A stretch of DNA of 10,240 bases from Thermoplasmata archaeon (GTDB lineage: Archaea; Thermoplasmatota; Thermoplasmata; SG8-5; JAGLSY01). Positions 1 to 5,782 of this stretch are shown here, piece by piece (within the stretch, counting starts at the first letter, position 1; every line of letters begins with the position of its first letter). Position numbers and translations under genes: made by a program. The stretch covers positions 1 to 10,240 of the forward strand of contig JAGLQE010000350.1 of NCBI GenBank assembly GCA_023137005.1. The letters are read 5' to 3'. The notes beneath the pieces were generated by a model, which saw only the letters and a list, made by a program, of their open reading frames with translations, ran no database searches and had not been told where the DNA came from.

Positions 1-134
1 CCACAGTTGGCGAAGGAAATGTATTCACCGCGCTCGAACATAATGATCTCTGCATCCTCGCTCATGCGACGTGCACGTGTGACAGTTCCTGCACCACCGG
101 CTACGCCTCCCACTACCAATATTTTCTTTGACAT
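1..134 (-). CDS. CoA-disulfide reductase / NADH oxidase-type FAD flavoprotein, N-terminal fragment
   Basis: Only the first 44 complete codons are in the window; the gene continues beyond base 1. The protein begins MSKKILVVGGVAGGAGTVTR, an FAD-binding Rossmann motif (GGxxGGAG) after a short beta strand. The fragment ends ERGEYISFANCG, where Cys44 matches the single redox-active cysteine of the CoA-disulfide reductase/NADH oxidase/NAD(P)H sulfur reductase family (SFANCGLPYY in relatives). Members use FAD and NAD(P)H to reduce CoA disulfide, CoA persulfide, polysulfide or oxygen, so the exact substrate cannot be read from this piece. The start at 132-134 is supported by an AGGTGG Shine-Dalgarno about 7 nt upstream. 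It is divergent from a sulfur-carrier operon and shares its control region, which favours a persulfide or polysulfide reductase role (inference). Family assignment is firm, substrate is not. Confidence 0.9.
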   Translation of the reverse strand, partial: MSKKILVVGGVAGGAGTVTRARRMSEDAEIIMFERGEYISFANC

Positions 135-181
135 TTTATCCACCTTTCATATTCGAATCACTATATCATGTTTTTCGAAGA

Positions 182-191
182 TCTTTTTATC
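182..191 (-). promoter_or_regulatory. Putative TATA box for the flavoprotein gene
   Basis: On the minus strand this reads GATAAAAAGA. An archaeal start site about 25 nt downstream would fall near base 162, giving a leader of roughly 28 nt that contains the AGGTGG ribosome site. Between this box and the start codon lie two TTCGAA palindromes (152-157 and 174-179), 22 bp apart, which could bind a dimeric regulator. These are motif calls only. Confidence 0.35.
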
Positions 192-230
192 ATCGAGATT
201 GGGGAGTGTATCGGCATTTTGGTAATAAAA

Positions 231-325
231 TTAACGGTGTGAAAGCCCCATAAATCTTAACGATAATTAGACCCACTGGATAACTATCGTTAACGGTGTT
301 AGTAACTGTGTTATTAACGACGTTA
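231..325. promoter_or_regulatory. Cluster of TTAACG elements, candidate operator array in the divergent sulfur-gene control region
   Basis: TTAACG occurs at 231-236, 257-262, 290-295 and 314-319, again at 406-411, and in reverse orientation at 288-293. Two copies extend to an identical 10-mer TTAACGGTGT (231-240 and 290-299). TTAACGATA (257-265) pairs with TATCGTTAA (285-293) as a 9-bp inverted repeat, and TAACGACGTTA (315-325) is a near-perfect palindrome ending two bases before the TATA box at 328-335. The spacing of direct copies is 24-33 bp. The array lies between the divergent flavoprotein and DsrE/TusA/YeeE/rhodanese genes, so a shared sulfur- or redox-responsive regulator is a reasonable guess; none is encoded adjacent to it. 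Confidence 0.55.
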
Positions 326-327
326 TA

Positions 328-335
328 TTTATAAA
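328..335 (+). promoter_or_regulatory. TATA box of the sulfur operon
   Basis: TTTATAAA is a good archaeal TATA box. The expected start site is near base 355-360, coinciding with the ATG at 360. That gives either a leaderless transcript for the small ORF or a leader of roughly 165 nt before the DsrE-family gene. The same 27-28 nt TATA-to-ATG spacing recurs at the three other promoters near 8059, 8702 and 8738. Confidence 0.6.
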
Positions 336-359
336 CAATCAGAATATCCCTCACCAAAC

Positions 360-509
360 ATGTCCAAAGTGTTGATAATGATTCAAAAGGCAGGAAAAAA
401 TGACATTAACGCTATAAACGGACACTCTGACTTGGCAGAAAGTATCATAATTGATATTTATTTGCCCCAAAGTGTAAATGAAAAATACCGGATGAAAATT
501 AGAATATAA
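360..509 (+). CDS. Possible small leaderless protein, 49 residues, unknown function
   Basis: This short frame begins MSKVLIMIQKAGKND and ends EKYRMKIRI, with a TAA at 507-509. It is not recognised. Support for translation: its ATG sits about 28 nt downstream of a clear TATA box, as expected for a leaderless first gene, and its stop codon overlaps the AAGGAG ribosome site of the next gene, a layout typical of translational coupling. The opening residues resemble the first beta strand of DsrE-like proteins, but the rest does not continue that fold and no cysteine is present. The alternatives are that it is a regulatory leader peptide or a chance frame within a long 5' untranslated region. One TTAACG copy (406-411) lies inside it. 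Confidence 0.4.
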   Translation: MSKVLIMIQKAGKNDINAINGHSDLAESIIIDIYLPQSVNEKYRMKIRI

Positions 510-521
510 GGAGTGTGAAAA

Positions 522-875
522 ATGGCAAAAGTTGCGATATCAGTAAATGGAGACAAGCCCTCAAATCTGTTCCCCGCATTTATTTTAGCATCTTGCGCGG
601 CAGCCTCGGGAGATGACGTGATAATGTATTTCACGCCAGACGCGGCTCCAGCTTTGAAAAAAGGCGTATTAGAGAACATGAAGGGCAAAGGAATGCCGGA
701 GATGTCCGACCTCTTGGAGGGCGTGGTGGCTCTGGATGGTAGATTGCTTATGTGCGAACTAGGCCTGCCAGCGAATGACATGAAAGCAGAGGACCTGATC
801 GAGGATGTCGAGGTCTGTGGAGCAACCACTTTCTATGTGGAGGCACACGGAGCCGTTTTATCCCTCTCTTTCTAG
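522..875 (+). CDS. DsrE-superfamily sulfurtransferase-like protein
   Basis: A 117-residue protein that starts MAKVAISVNGDKPSNLFPAF and continues ILASCAAASGDDVIMYFT. This is the first half of a DsrE/DsrF/DsrH-like fold, closest in style to the stand-alone 'DsrE_2' peroxiredoxin-like group. Its C-terminal half has RLLMCELGLPANDMKAEDLI followed by EDVEVCGATTFYVEA, the segment holding the usual sulfur-accepting cysteine (here Cys78), with further cysteines at 25 and 99. Family members accept persulfide sulfur from TusA or rhodaneses. A strong AAGGAG ribosome site lies 8 nt before the ATG. It is followed after 33 nt by a TusA-type carrier, a partnership well known for DsrE-TusA pairs in sulfur metabolism. 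It is somewhat shorter than many DsrE_2 proteins but appears complete. Cytoplasmic; no signal sequence. Confidence 0.88.
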   Translation: MAKVAISVNGDKPSNLFPAFILASCAAASGDDVIMYFTPDAAPALKKGVLENMKGKGMPEMSDLLEGVVALDGRLLMCELGLPANDMKAEDLIEDVEVCGATTFYVEAHGAVLSLSF

Positions 876-908
876 AATATTTAATAAGAGATATAGGAGA
901 TGAAAAAT

Positions 909-1139
909 ATGGTTGAATTTGACGAAACATTGGATTGCCAGGGACTTTCCTGTCCCATGCCGATAATCAAACTGGCCAAGGCCATGAAGAAGCTACCATC
1001 TGGTAAAGTTCTGGAATTGGTCGGAACAGATCCTGGCTCAAAGGAAGATGTGCCAAAATGGTGCTCCAAGACCGGAAATGAGCTATTGGAAACAACAGAA
1101 GGCGATGGGCTTTACAAGTATTATATTAGAAAGAAGTAA
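909..1139 (+). CDS. TusA/SirA-family sulfur carrier protein
   Basis: A 76-residue protein with the hallmark LDCQGLSCPMPIIKLAKAM: the CPxP motif (Cys15-Pro-Met-Pro) whose cysteine carries persulfide sulfur in TusA. Cys10 precedes it and Cys52 lies in the KWCSKTGNELL segment that is conserved in the family. The length and the GDGLYKYYIRKK C-terminal strand are normal. I place the start at the second ATG (909): the ribosome site AGGAG at 895-899 is 9 nt upstream of it, but directly abuts the first ATG at 900, which would leave no spacer. TusA proteins pass sulfur between rhodaneses, DsrE proteins and biosynthetic enzymes, and TusA-like partners accompany YeeE-type transporters in thiosulfate uptake. 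Here it lies between a DsrE gene and a YeeE-type transporter gene, consistent with a cytoplasmic shuttle. Confidence 0.93.
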   Translation: MVEFDETLDCQGLSCPMPIIKLAKAMKKLPSGKVLELVGTDPGSKEDVPKWCSKTGNELLETTEGDGLYKYYIRKK

Positions 1140-1152
1140 GATCAACTCGATT

Positions 1153-1190
1153 TGTATAATGTATAATGTATAAAATATATAATATAAAAA
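1153..1190 (+). promoter_or_regulatory. AT-rich internal promoter candidate with three tandem TGTATAA repeats
   Basis: Three perfect head-to-tail copies of TGTATAA occupy 1153-1173 and are followed by AAATATATAATATAAAA. Each copy contains a TATA-like core, so the region could be an internal promoter for the transporter gene at 1206. It is the only sizeable AT block inside the operon. The GGAGG ribosome site of the next gene follows at 1193-1197. Confidence 0.4.
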
Positions 1191-1205
1191 TCGGAGGATA
1201 AATAT

Positions 1206-2564
1206 ATGTCAGAAGATAATATGGATCAAAAAGAAAAGCAGGAAGTTCCGGATGAGAAGCTTCCTGATAAAAAGGTGGAGAAAACCGAGATCCCTGAACC
1301 AAAAGAAGCATCCAAACCAGAGACCAAGCCAAAGTCTAAACCTAAGGCCAAACCAAAACCTGAGCCAGTTGCAGAAGAGCCAGGTATCTTTGATGGGCTT
1401 TATGATACTCTGTTTGGAAAATCCTGGGCCATGTGGATCGGATGCGTCATTCTCTCTGTACTTAGCATCGGTCTTTTCCTCATATCATCACCATGGGGCT
1501 CCAGCGGGGGTTTGCTCAGCTGGGGACAGAATATATTTGATATGATAGGAATGGACCTCTCGGAATCCGCACCCAATGGTGTCACTAGTCTGCTGGATAA
1601 TAGATACGGCATGCTGTCCGTGACAATGCTGATCGGAGCTCTTGGAGCTGCATTGATGGCAAAGGAATTCGCTATCAGGATCCCACCAATGGGAGAACTG
1701 GGCAAGGGATTGGCCGGCGGTATCCTCATGGGTATCGGAGCCATATTAGGAATGGGATGCACGGTAGGAGGATTCTACAGTGGATGGCCAGCCCTATCTG
1801 GTGGAGCACTCATCTTCGTCCTGGGACTTTTCATTGGTACTTTCATCGCCGTGAAATATCTCTTATGGGAGATGGAGGCCATGCCAAAGCTGAGCTCTGG
1901 AAAGTCCAGCATCTTGCTCGCGGCAAAGACCAAGGGAACATCACTTCAGCCACTGGCAGGGGCCATAGTTCTGGTCATAGGCGCGGCTCTCATGTATCTA
2001 TATGATGGTGCGACCGAGCAGGTGCTCATAGGATTCGTGCTCATAGGGCTCATGATAGGATTCGTTCTGCAGAGATCAAGATTCTGTGTTGTCCGAACTC
2101 TCAGAGAGACCTTCCTTACTGGTGATTCAGAACCCACCCAGCACCTCATTGTAGGATTGCTGGTAGGACTTTTCGGCTTCACCATTATCAAGATAATGGG
2201 CATCGGAAGCGAGATGAGCATGGTGAGCGGAAGTTTCTGGATGCCAGCCATAGTTGGCGGGGCAATATTCGGACTTGGTATGACCATAGCTGGTGGATGC
2301 ACTGTTGGCGCAACCTGGAGGGCTGGAGAAGGCCATGTTAAACTTTGGGCCGCACTCGCGGGTCTTGTTTTCACACTCCCAATTGCAGCCGAATACATAC
2401 AGCCAGCCTTCATGGACGCTCTGCCAGACAGCATGAAACAGCAGATCTTCCTCCCGGACACACTGGGATACGGCGGGTCAATATGCCTCATGCTCCTGAT
2501 ACTGCTTCTGTGGTATCTGTTTGCCAGATGGAACGAGGAGACCGGGAGGTTCACGGCTATATAG
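1206..2564 (+). CDS. YeeE/YedE-family sulfur (thiosulfate) or selenium transporter
   Basis: A 452-residue polytopic membrane protein of the Sulf_transp family. Its two related halves carry the conserved cysteine motifs GMGCTVGGFYSG (Cys185) and AGGCTVGATWRAGEG (Cys365), plus QRSRFCVVRTLRE (Cys294), the RxxFC motif of YeeE/YedE proteins. These cysteines line the sulfur relay path in YeeE/TsuA. About ten or more hydrophobic segments span residues 75-440. The first ~60 residues are an unusual hydrophilic extension rich in Lys, Pro and Glu, with a KPKSKPKAKPKPEP stretch near 41-54. A GGAGG ribosome site at 1193-1197 supports the ATG. The TusA-type gene immediately upstream matches the known YeeE-YeeD (TusA-like) pairing; the similar YedE-YedF pair is linked to selenium, so selenium is an alternative cargo. 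No selenium genes are visible, hence sulfur is preferred. Confidence 0.9.
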   Translation: MSEDNMDQKEKQEVPDEKLPDKKVEKTEIPEPKEASKPETKPKSKPKAKPKPEPVAEEPGIFDGLYDTLFGKSWAMWIGCVILSVLSIGLFLISSPWGSSGGLLSWGQNIFDMIGMDLSESAPNGVTSLLDNRYGMLSVTMLIGALGAALMAKEFAIRIPPMGELGKGLAGGILMGIGAILGMGCTVGGFYSGWPALSGGALIFVLGLFIGTFIAVKYLLWEMEAMPKLSSGKSSILLAAKTKGTSLQPLAGAIVLVIGAALMYLYDGATEQVLIGFVLIGLMIGFVLQRSRFCVVRTLRETFLTGDSEPTQHLIVGLLVGLFGFTIIKIMGIGSEMSMVSGSFWMPAIVGGAIFGLGMTIAGGCTVGATWRAGEGHVKLWAALAGLVFTLPIAAEYIQPAFMDALPDSMKQQIFLPDTLGYGGSICLMLLILLLWYLFARWNEETGRFTAI

Positions 2565-2580
2565 CCAGGAGGTGACAAGA

Positions 2581-5500
2581 ATGACAAAAATGGATAAGAT
2601 AATGACGATCGCATGCATTGTGATCCTTCTCATGGGAACGGTCATGTTCGCTGTTCAGAAGCAGAATGAGACCGAAGGTGATGATATATTGGTGGTCGAA
2701 GAGCCAGGAGATATGATATCCGCCACTAATGCATATGTGACCTCTGGGAAGTCAACCCTGATAACTGCTGAAGCTCTATATGCTAACTTAAATGATGGAT
2801 ATGCAGGAAATGACCCGTACATCCTCAGTGTTAGAAGTGCCGAGGCCTATGAGGCAGGACATATACCCGGGGCCGTGAACATCGCATGGAGGAGTGTCTT
2901 CACACCAGAGAACATCTCCAAACTGCCCAACAATAAGCAGATCGTGGTATATTGTTTCACTGGCCACACAGCCAGCCAGACAACCGCCATGCTCAATACC
3001 CTGGGCTATGACGCGGTCTGCCTCAAGTGGGGAATGTGCTCATGGACATCTGATACCGTCGTCGCTCCAGGTTACTATGACAGGTCAACAATAGGCGAGT
3101 TGCCATATGTCACAGGAGCAGAGCCAGGCACATGGACCACCATCGGAACAAGATCCGATGATACAGGAACAAGGCAATGTGGTGGGGACGATGAGCCAGC
3201 ACCCACACCAGTAGACACAGGCGATGTGGCTGAAGGAGACTTCAATGGAATTGCTAATGTTTACATGGCAGAGGGAAAGCCAGCAGCCATATCGGCTTCC
3301 TCTCTATACGATAATCTCAATGACGGCAATGTGGACAATGACCCGTTCATACTCAGCATCAGGTCAGCCACACAGTTCGCGACAGGCCACATACCTGGAG
3401 CCATCAATATCGGCTTCAAGAGCCTCTTCACCGAGGAGAACCTGACAAAGCTACCGGATGATGACCGCCAGATAGTCGTGGTCTGCTATACCGGACACAC
3501 AGCCAGCCAGGCAGCCTCCCTTCTGAACATGAATGGCTTCAATGCCACAGTTCTCAAGTGGGGAATGACCGGATGGCACTCTGACCCGACCATAGCACCT
3601 TCGTACTACAACAGGGCGACAGCATGCATGAACTTCCCTGTGGTCAATGGTACAGAATGTGGAACATTGGATGATGGGTTCATCGCAGACTCTGCGAGGG
3701 TTGTATTGACGGCAACAAGAGAATATCTAGCTGCTGGAAAGAGCACGATGATAACCGCCGCAGCTCTCCACGCCAACCTGGATGACGGATACACGGCCAA
3801 TGACCCTTTCATACTCAGCGTGAGAAGTGCAACAGCCTATGAGGCCGGACACATACCCGGTGCAGTGAACATCGCCTGGACCGAGGGCTTCACAGAAGAT
3901 AATCTGGCTCTCTTGCCAACAGACCGCGACATAGTGGTCTACTGCTTCACAGGACACACGGCCAGTCAGACAACCGCCATGCTCAATGTTCTGGGCTATG
4001 ATGCATTTTGCCTCAAGTGGGGAATGTGCTCGTGGACGACCAATTCCACTGTCGCCCCAGGGTCCTTCATTGATCCTGCAGAGTCCTACCCAACGGTACC
4101 CGGCTCCGAGCCAGGAACATGGACCCGCTCTGGAACAAGACAGGATTGTGGAGATGCTACAGGAACAGGAGAGACCGAGGCGATAACCGGCTCTGTCTAT
4201 GACATAACCAGAACTGTTTGCAACAATTACCTGGCAGAGGGAAAGCCCGCCGCAGTATCGGCCGCATCTCTCTACGAGAACCTGAATGACGGCGATGCGA
4301 CCAATGATCCTTTTGTTCTGACAGTGCGCTCGGCCACCCAGTACGCTATTGGCCACATACCAGGAGCCATAAACATCGGCCTCAGTGGTATGTTCACTGA
4401 TGAGAACCTGACAAAGCTACCGGAGAACAAGACAAGGCAGATCGTTGTAGTATGCTATACCGGACACACAGCGAGCCAGGCAACAGCTCTTCTGAACATC
4501 AATGGTTACAATGCCACTGCACTCAAGTGGGGAATGACCGGATGGACAGCCAATACCACCATCGCTCCGTCAAGATATGTCAGAGGAACAGCCGCCAGTA
4601 ACTTCGAGGTTGTTATCGGGACAAGCGCCGGCACCATCGCCGATGGTATCATCGCGGGAAAGACCGATGCAGAGATCATCAAGGACGCATCCAGAGCCTA
4701 TCTGGAGAACGGAATGAAGTTCATAACCGCACCAACACTGAGAGGCTTGTTGAACGACACCGATGACACGAACGATCCATTTGTTCTCAGCATCAGGAGT
4801 TCCACGCATTATGCATTGGGCCACATACCCGGAGCAATAAACATGCCGTGGAGGAGTCTTTTCTCCATCGAGAACCTGACCCAGCTACCGGATGATGAGA
4901 CACAGATAGTTGTCGTGTGCTATACAGGACAGACAGCCAGCCAGGTAACCGCCCTGCTCAATGTGCTCGGCTACAATGCCAGCACCCTGAAGCACGGTAT
5001 GAGTGCCTGGACCGTCAATACGACCATCGCGCCATATGGTTTCAACAATACAACACAGCAGGCAGCATACCCGACAGTTAGCGGGGTTGATGCTGGAGTA
5101 ATGGCTGATGCCATAACTCGTGGTTGTGATGACGATATCGGTGTGATCGGCTTGACCTTCGAAGGCAGTTCCGACGAGTGGGAGATCATCAGACAGGCTT
5201 GTGAACTATACGCCGCAACCGCCACCTTCACGGTGACCAATAAGGCATTGTTCAATAACCTGGATGACAACTACACGGCCAATGATCCCTTCATCCTGAG
5301 CATCAGGAGCTCGGAGCATTATGCACTGGGACATGTACCAACAGCCACCAATTTGGCCGCGGGAACCATCTTCGATGATGCGAACCTGGCCACATTACCG
5401 GCTGACAAGCAGATCGTGGTGTACTGTTACACTGGACAGGGAGCAGGACATTTATCGGCTCTTCTGAACATAAACGGTTACAATGCTATCTCGCTGAAGT

Positions 5501-5637
5501 ACGGTATGTGCTCGTGGACCAATAGCACTGATGTGGGTAACTCATGTTACACCCCGGATCTAGCTGGCTTCGACTTCGAGGTCGTGCTGGACTCCACCGA
5601 GCCAGGTGTTTGGGCAGACGGTGAGCTTGTAGGTTAG
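2581..5637 (+). CDS. Membrane-anchored, secreted protein with six tandem rhodanese domains
   Basis: A 1018-residue protein starting at ATG 2581, 5 nt after a strong AGGAGGTGA ribosome site (2567-2575); an in-frame ATG at 2521 lies inside the transporter gene and has no such site. Residues 7-25 form a hydrophobic segment (signal anchor or signal peptide) after a Lys/Asp-containing start; the rest is hydrophilic, so it probably acts outside the membrane. Six rhodanese domains lie near residues 52-165, 228-343, 382-494, 550-666, 707-820 and 877-983. Each has a GH(I/V)P-type substrate-loop approach and a CxTGxxAx active-site loop, with cysteines at 125, 302, 455, 625, 780 and 949. All six are intact. 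Rhodaneses carry sulfane sulfur as cysteine persulfide. Domains 1/3 and 2/4 are especially alike, implying duplication of a two-domain unit. Extra cysteines and over a dozen N-x-S/T sequons fit an exported, possibly glycosylated protein. It is the last gene of the operon, 16 nt after the transporter. Confidence 0.92.
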   Translation: MTKMDKIMTIACIVILLMGTVMFAVQKQNETEGDDILVVEEPGDMISATNAYVTSGKSTLITAEALYANLNDGYAGNDPYILSVRSAEAYEAGHIPGAVNIAWRSVFTPENISKLPNNKQIVVYCFTGHTASQTTAMLNTLGYDAVCLKWGMCSWTSDTVVAPGYYDRSTIGELPYVTGAEPGTWTTIGTRSDDTGTRQCGGDDEPAPTPVDTGDVAEGDFNGIANVYMAEGKPAAISASSLYDNLNDGNVDNDPFILSIRSATQFATGHIPGAINIGFKSLFTEENLTKLPDDDRQIVVVCYTGHTASQAASLLNMNGFNATVLKWGMTGWHSDPTIAPSYYNRATACMNFPVVNGTECGTLDDGFIADSARVVLTATREYLAAGKSTMITAAALHANLDDGYTANDPFILSVRSATAYEAGHIPGAVNIAWTEGFTEDNLALLPTDRDIVVYCFTGHTASQTTAMLNVLGYDAFCLKWGMCSWTTNSTVAPGSFIDPAESYPTVPGSEPGTWTRSGTRQDCGDATGTGETEAITGSVYDITRTVCNNYLAEGKPAAVSAASLYENLNDGDATNDPFVLTVRSATQYAIGHIPGAINIGLSGMFTDENLTKLPENKTRQIVVVCYTGHTASQATALLNINGYNATALKWGMTGWTANTTIAPSRYVRGTAASNFEVVIGTSAGTIADGIIAGKTDAEIIKDASRAYLENGMKFITAPTLRGLLNDTDDTNDPFVLSIRSSTHYALGHIPGAINMPWRSLFSIENLTQLPDDETQIVVVCYTGQTASQVTALLNVLGYNASTLKHGMSAWTVNTTIAPYGFNNTTQQAAYPTVSGVDAGVMADAITRGCDDDIGVIGLTFEGSSDEWEIIRQACELYAATATFTVTNKALFNNLDDNYTANDPFILSIRSSEHYALGHVPTATNLAAGTIFDDANLATLPADKQIVVYCYTGQGAGHLSALLNINGYNAISLKYGMCSWTNSTDVGNSCYTPDLAGFDFEVVLDSTEPGVWADGELVG
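2734..5529 (+). repeat. Six-fold degenerate coding repeat (rhodanese units, period about 153-177 codons)
   Basis: Active-site Cys codons fall at 2953, 3484, 3943, 4453, 4918 and 5425, giving spacings of 177, 153, 170, 155 and 169 codons, an alternating long-short pattern. Repeat starts are near 2734, 3262, 3724, 4228, 4699 and 5209. Nucleotide identity is locally high between repeats 1 and 3 (for example CTCAAGTGGGGAATGTGCTC at both, about 990 bp apart) and between 2 and 4 (AAGTGGGGAATGACCGGATG at both, 969 bp apart). Repeats 5 and 6 are more divergent. Each unit also ends with a related linker of the form Y/F-x-V-V-x-G ... G-T/V. Confidence 0.85.
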
Positions 5638-5654
5638 AGAGAGAAAAAGCAAAT

Positions 5655-5694
5655 AGGGAAGGCTGAAAACGCCTTCCCTCCCTTTTATCTTTTT
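5655..5694 (+). terminator. Hairpin plus T-tract terminator of the sulfur operon
   Basis: AGGGAAGGC (5655-5663) pairs perfectly with GCCTTCCCT (5671-5679) around a 7-nt loop, followed by a T-rich tract CCTTTTATCTTTTT. It starts 18 nt after the stop codon of the rhodanese gene. hypF converges from the other side, so it may also limit read-through from that strand. Confidence 0.8.
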
Positions 5695-5739
5695 AAATGC
5701 GATTATACTCATTGAACCCACGCATTTATTTTATCAAAC

Positions 5740-5756
5740 GTGTATAGGATATACAC
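5740..5756. terminator. Small inverted repeat between convergent genes, possible hypF 3' end signal
   Basis: GTGTATA (5740-5746) and TATACAC (5750-5756) form a 7-bp stem with a 3-nt loop, 27 nt beyond the hypF stop codon on its downstream side. The stem is AT-rich and is followed on the minus strand only by mixed A/T sequence, so a terminator role is weakly supported. Confidence 0.35.
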
Positions 5757-5782
5757 AGGTAAAGAGTTTGATTCGATTATTC

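Noticed and set aside
360..509. Small ORF as a broken DsrE paralogue
   Set aside because: Only the first eight residues resemble a DsrE beta strand; no helix with Ala-rich face and no cysteine follow in any frame before the next gene.
458..829. Minus-strand frame overlapping the DsrE-family gene
   Set aside because: It is antisense to a protein with recognisable DsrE features and a good ribosome site; no independent support.
900..908. First ATG of the TusA-family gene
   Set aside because: The AGGAG ribosome site ends at 899, directly against this ATG; the ATG at 909 has a normal 9-nt spacing.
2521..2580. Upstream in-frame ATG extending the polyrhodanese by 20 residues
   Set aside because: It lies inside the transporter coding region, has no ribosome site, and would put a basic Arg-rich stretch before the hydrophobic anchor; the ATG at 2581 has a strong AGGAGGTGA site.
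1946..2614. Long minus-strand open frame (222 codons) opposite the transporter
   Set aside because: It is antisense to a clear YeeE-family gene, its translation is Pro/Ser/Met-rich without any recognisable motif, and it fits a shadow frame.
3727..4356. Minus-strand open frame (209 codons) opposite the rhodanese repeats
   Set aside because: It mirrors the repetitive codon pattern of the plus-strand gene and shows no domain of its own.
2734..5529. Regular repeats as a possible CRISPR array or non-coding satellite
   Set aside because: The period is about 460-530 bp, the copies are diverged at third codon positions, and all lie in one open frame encoding rhodanese domains.
5638..5782. RNA gene or small ORF in the convergent gap before hypF
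   Set aside because: Apart from the two hairpins I see no tRNA-like folding or credible short frame.
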